This document shows, one piece after another, positions 61,301 to 64,000 of a stretch of 64,000 nucleotides of DNA. Both the position numbers and the translations under genes were made by a program. Position 1 is the stretch's first letter, and each line of letters starts with the position of its first letter. The notes beneath the pieces are model-generated. The model was given only the letters and a program-made list of their open reading frames with translations. It had not been told where the DNA came from and did no database searches. Origin of the DNA: Lepus europaeus (Eukaryota; Chordata; Mammalia; Lagomorpha; Leporidae); assembly GCF_033115175.1 (NCBI RefSeq), contig NC_084847.1:50601612-50665611 (forward strand). The letters are read 5' to 3'.

Positions 61301-63142
61301 TGGAAGATGGCCCAAGTGCTTGGGCCTCTGCACCCACGTGGGAGACCTGGAAGAAGCTCCTGGCTCCTGGCTCTGGCCTGGTCCAGCCTTGGCTGTTTTG
61401 ACCGTTTGGGGAGTGAACCAGCAGATGGAAGACCTCTCACTCTCTCTGGCTCTCTCTTGCTCTGTAACTCTGCCTTTCGAATAAATAAATGGTGCCCGGA
61501 ACACCACGGGTTAGGAACAACCGCTGTGCAACCAAGACTCGGAACTGCCATGGCCCTGGACCACTTCTGAAGAACCCTGGCTCCCGATGCCGGCTCAGGG
61601 CTCAGCCGTTCGGCCACAAGCCTCTCTTGTGCTGGGCTCAGCAGCCACGGGGGTGAGGAGCCCCTTCTCACGCCCCAAAGAGCCCACGCCTTAACCCAGA
61701 GCCTCACAGCCCCCCACTGCTCCGGCGCCCTTCCTTGTGCCCATGGCTACCTGCGGCCGCCCAGCCCCTTCCCTGCCACATTGCTCCTCTCCCTCCCCAG
61801 CCCCGCCCCCTCACCTGCCTCGTTGCTCCTCCCGCAGCCTCGCCCCCGGCCACATCGCTCTTCCCCCAGCCCAGCCTGCCTTCTTGTTCCTCCCCAGCCC
61901 CGCCCCCTCCCTTGCCACGTTGCTCCTCACCTCCCCATGCCCCGCCCCTCTCCTGCCACGTTGCTCCTCCCCCAGCCCCGCCTGGCCACCCTGGCCCCGG
62001 CCCTACCTCCTAGCTCCCCCCCAGCACCGCCCCTCCCCTGCCTCCTGCTCCTCCCTAGCCCCGCCCCTTCCCTGCACTTTGCCCCTCTCCAGCCCCGCCC
62101 CCTACCCTGCCTCCTAGCCCCTCCAAAGCCCCGCCCCTACCCTAGCCCCGCCCCTGCATCCTAGCCCAACCCCGCCCCCTCCCCTGCCTCCTGCTCCTCC
62201 CTAGCCCCGCCCCTTCCCTGCACGTTGCCCCTCTCCAGCCCCGCCCCCTCTCCTGCCTCCTAGCCCCTCCCAAGCCCCGCCCCTACCCTGCCTCCTGCTC
62301 CTCCCTAGCCCCGCCCCTTCCCTGCACTTTGCCCCTCTCCAGCCCCGCCCCCTCCCCGGCCTCCAAGCCCCTCCCAAGCCCCGCCCCTACCCTAGCCCCG
62401 CCCCTGCATCCTAGCCCAACCCCGCCCCCTCCCTGCCTCCTAGCCCCTCCCCGGCCCCGCCCCTCACCTGCCACGTTGCTCTTGGCGTTTTCGGACACCA
62501 AGTACGTCTCCGGCTTTTTTGCCCTGAGAGAGAGCAGAGCACACAGCCTGGTTAGCCGCCGGCCCTCCCGGGGGTAGACGCGCGGAAGGACTTCCCGCCG
62601 AGAGGAGGCAGCGAGTGGACCAACGAGGGGAGGGGGCTCTGGGGAGCGACTGGGACCCTGGGGCAGCCGGACCCGGGCCCTGCGTCCCGCCCTGCCGGGG
62701 AGGCACGAGACCCGCCGGCGTCCCCAGGCCGCAGGGCCAGCGCGGCCGCTCCTTGGGGTTGAGCTGCGGGGAGGGGGAGGGTCCTCGTGCCCGGGGTGGG
62801 AGGAGGCGGCCACTCACTGGCTGTCCGCGGGCAGCTTGAGGTCGTCCGGACGCACCTTGAAGAAGTTCAGCAGGTGGGGACAGCGGGAGATCTTGACGGG
62901 CAGCCCCATGAGCGCGCCGCAGTACTCGGTGAGCGTGCCCTGGCGGCTCTCGGCCGCCCGCTGCCCGTCGAACCACCTGGGGGCTGGGCGGGGGCGCCCG
63001 AGAACCGGTGAGCAACCCCCACCTCCGCCCGCGCAAGGTCAAGGTCAAGAGCGGGCAGGTGCTCACCTGGGAGGTGGGGGATGATGCGGCTCTCCGGGTT
63101 AATTTCCCCTGCTTCGATGGGGAACATCTCTTTCAACAGTTT
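58196..63142 (-). CDS. NCF1: NCF1 (p47phox), exons 3-11, 5' part beyond the window
   Basis: Minus-strand exons are 63067-63142, 62818-62983, 62468-62523, 60618-60740, 60075-60182, 59775-59892, 59452-59559, 59218-59363 and 58196-58317. All junctions are AG/GT and the frame stays open for 1023 nt (340 residues plus stop), matching human residues 52-390 with one extra residue. The protein is the cytosolic organizer of the phagocyte NADPH oxidase. Visible parts are the second half of the PX domain ([20 protein letters not shown]), SH3-A, SH3-B, the autoinhibitory region ([15 protein letters not shown]) and the proline-rich tail ([10 protein letters not shown]) that binds p67phox. Exons 1-2 should lie to the right. 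Nothing visible is disrupted, but exon 2, site of the GT deletion in human NCF1 pseudogenes, cannot be seen. Confidence 0.96.
58580..59232 (-). repeat. About 103-bp GC-rich minisatellite in NCF1 intron 10, carrying the exon 10 donor
   Basis: Besides the true donor at 59217, the exon-end-plus-donor string (minus strand gagcccgctgc then gtgagtg) recurs at about 59103, 59000, 58897, 58794, 58714 and 58584. Two of these six (58897, 58794) read cctgagtg and have lost the GT. The spacing is about 103 bp in the right half. Confidence 0.9.
59218..59363 (-). CDS. NCF1: NCF1 exon 10, phosphorylated autoinhibitory region
   Basis: It encodes [20 protein letters not shown] then [20 protein letters not shown] and [11 protein letters not shown]-type serines equivalent to human 303, 304, 315, 320 and 328 are present or closely matched. 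The human Ser345-Pro pair is replaced and only the Ser348-Pro equivalent remains. The donor is GTGAGT. Confidence 0.93.
59452..59559 (-). CDS. NCF1: NCF1 exon 9, SH3-B end and start of autoinhibitory region
   Basis: It encodes [20 protein letters not shown] then [16 protein letters not shown]. Compared with human (QIKRGAPPRR, recalled) there is one extra residue, Ser, just before the RGAPPRR core that occupies the tandem SH3 groove at rest. Confidence 0.94.
59655..59705. mobile_element. MITE-like end fragment in NCF1 intron 8
   Basis: The sequence 'cgtatgcatttccgttaact' then ttttgaagacc matches the terminal motif of the other MITE-like copies. Confidence 0.4.
59775..59892 (-). CDS. NCF1: NCF1 exon 8, SH3-B first part
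   Basis: It encodes [20 protein letters not shown] to LLDGWWVVR. The DGWW motif holds the groove Trp of the second SH3. The donor is GTAGGT. Confidence 0.95.
60075..60182 (-). CDS. NCF1: NCF1 exon 7, SH3-A end and linker
   Basis: It encodes [20 protein letters not shown] to PEPNYAG. The WW pair includes the Trp of the peptide-binding groove (human W193). Confidence 0.95.
60341..60364. repeat. (CA)n microsatellite in NCF1 intron 6
   Basis: About twelve CA units. Other short tracts are TG at 21510-21528 and about 28553-28570, GT at 56728-56752 and 63810-63828, and AAT at 9234-9252. Confidence 0.85.
60618..60740 (-). CDS. NCF1: NCF1 exon 6, SH3-A first part
   Basis: It encodes [20 protein letters not shown] to VEKNESG. 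The ALYDY-type stretch (YRAIANYE) and acidic RT loop of the first SH3 are present. The donor is GTCAGG. Confidence 0.95.
61170..61491 (+). repeat. C-SINE, classic, in NCF1 intron 5
   Basis: Head 'ggccggcgctggcgccgtgg' with a small internal duplication; antisense to NCF1. Confidence 0.9.
61770..62481 (-). repeat. GC-rich minisatellite filling NCF1 intron 5 next to exon 5
   Basis: Short units, about 35-45 bp and variable, resemble the exon 5 end plus intron start (minus strand gagcaacgtggcag then gtgaggggcgggg). Clear copies lie near 61775, 61811-61828 (donor GT intact), 61913 and 61954. Later copies are degenerate (gcaacgtgcag, gcaaagtgcag). The sense strand is G-rich with many runs of four or five G. 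Confidence 0.85.
62468..62523 (-). CDS. NCF1: NCF1 exon 5
   Basis: It encodes [18 protein letters not shown], the PX-to-SH3 linker. KKPETYL matches human; the rest diverges. The end of this exon and its GTGAGG donor resemble the unit of the array that fills the adjacent intron. Confidence 0.9.
62818..62983 (-). CDS. NCF1: NCF1 exon 4, end of PX domain
   Basis: It encodes [20 protein letters not shown] to [12 protein letters not shown]. The last Gln codon is split (ca|g), which fixes the GTGAGT donor at 62817-62812. Confidence 0.94.
63067..63142 (-). CDS. NCF1: NCF1 exon 3, PX domain
   Basis: It encodes [20 protein letters not shown] and IPHLP. The Arg before IIPHLP is the phosphoinositide-binding Arg of the human PX domain (R90). 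The acceptor is 'cgtctag' and the donor GTGAGC. Confidence 0.93.
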
Positions 63143-63419
63143 CTAGACGTAAGAGGAGAAGACCGGAGGGGATATTCCTTAGGACAACCCCTGCGCCCCA
63201 GCGGCTGAAGCCTTGGGGTGTCCCGGGTCCCAGCCACCGGCAGGTGCATCACCGTCGTCACATCGCCACCGCCAGGCCGCGGCGGGTACTGCAGCCTCCC
63301 CGCCCTCCACCCTGGTCTGAGCTCAGCCCACCCTGCTCAAAGCCCACCCTGGCCCCCCGGCTCCCTCGGAGTGGAAGGCAATAGCCACACCGTGGTCTAC
63401 AAGACCACCCCCGCCCCAA

Positions 63420-63715
63420 GGGGCTGGAGCTGTGGCGCAGCAGGTTAGGCTGCCACCCTGTATGGCTGCGGGTTCGAGTCCCAGCTGTTCCACTTCCAAT
63501 CCAGCTCCCTGCTAATGCGGCTGGGAAAGCAGCAGTGGATGACCCAAGTGCTTGGGCCCCTGCACCCACTTGGGAGACCGGGAAGAAGCTCCTGGCTCCT
63601 GGCTCTGGCCTGGCCCAGCCTTGGCTGTTGTGGCCATTTGGGGAGTGAACCAGTAGATGCAAGATCTCTCTCTGTCTGTAACTCTGCCTTTCAAATAAAG
63701 AAATAAATCTAAAAA
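63420..63715 (+). repeat. C-SINE, classic, in NCF1 intron 2
   Basis: Head 'ggggctggagctgtggcgc'; tail 'aagaaataaatctaaaaac'. Confidence 0.9.
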
Positions 63716-63934
63716 CTATATAACCTAGTGATGGTAATAAAAGCAAGGAGGCAGTGTGCTGAGGCCACGTATGTGTGTGGCTCACCAGTGCGGCGTGTTT
63801 CCCGGCCCACGTGTGTGTGTGTGTGTGTCCGCACGTGCGCAGTCACCCAAGGCCAGGAGCTGGTTCAAGGGTATGCGATTAAGGGAGCCTTCAATTTATC
63901 ACTTTTTATTTCCTTTTGAGAAATAGCCTTCGGT

Positions 63935-64000
63935 GGGCAGGTGTTTGGAGCAGAGGTTAAACTAGCGCTTGGGACACCCACATCCCATATTGGGGTGCTG
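63935..64000 (+). repeat. C-SINE, old, cut by the window edge
   Basis: 'gtgggcaggtgtttggagc' head only. Confidence 0.65.

Noticed and set aside
61735-62813. Proline-rich frames across NCF1 intron 5
   Set aside because: C-rich minisatellite; real NCF1 exon 5 lies on the other strand.
63143-64000. Search for NCF1 exons 1-2
   Set aside because: No PX N-terminal sequence on the minus strand here; only intron 2 and SINEs, so these exons lie outside the window.

Overview
This is nuclear DNA from a lagomorph, most likely rabbit (Oryctolagus). The diagnostic sign is about 90 copies of the lagomorph C-repeat SINE on both strands, in three visible types (the names are my labels): old diverged copies; 'classic' copies with a 'cccatatggg' core and an aaataaatctt tail; and 'young' copies with an 'aggctaatcctcc' head, a 'ctgcctgtc' tail and a pure poly-A end. 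Exon structure is vertebrate, with GT/AG introns. Most long open frames are SINE, minisatellite or antisense shadows.

Layout. 1-4700: SINE-rich DNA upstream of the first gene. About 4735-5900: a CpG island with two inverted CCAAT boxes and an RFX-type X-box, the likely promoter of GTF2IRD2. 18015-56074 (+): GTF2IRD2, 15 coding exons joining in one frame into about 950 residues: an N-terminal zipper-like segment, two TFII-I I-repeats and a very large last exon coding for a domesticated hAT (Charlie8-type) transposase. 58196-63142 (-): NCF1 (p47phox), exons 3-11, intact and in frame; exons 1-2 lie beyond the right edge. The two genes converge tail to tail about 2.1 kb apart, as in the human Williams-Beuren region (7q11.23).

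The genes do not act in one pathway. GTF2IRD2 is a nuclear TFII-I-family regulator. NCF1 is the cytosolic organizer of the phagocyte NADPH oxidase. They are neighbours by conserved synteny.

Points worth a second look: three minisatellites (GTF2IRD2 intron 12, NCF1 introns 5 and 10) each contain copies of the end of the adjacent exon and its 5' splice site; a roughly 170-bp inverted duplication lies just upstream of the first coding exon; a 34-bp U2 snRNA fragment is flanked by 13-bp target duplications; a solo LTR with 6-bp duplications splits a MIR; one SINE target site is present three times; several SINEs are fold-back; a 21-nt phase-compatible candidate microexon occurs in GTF2IRD2 intron 10. 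I found no new gene system; the coding content is two known gene families. SINE and unique-stretch limits are accurate to about 5-15 bases; coding exon limits are set by splice signals and frame.
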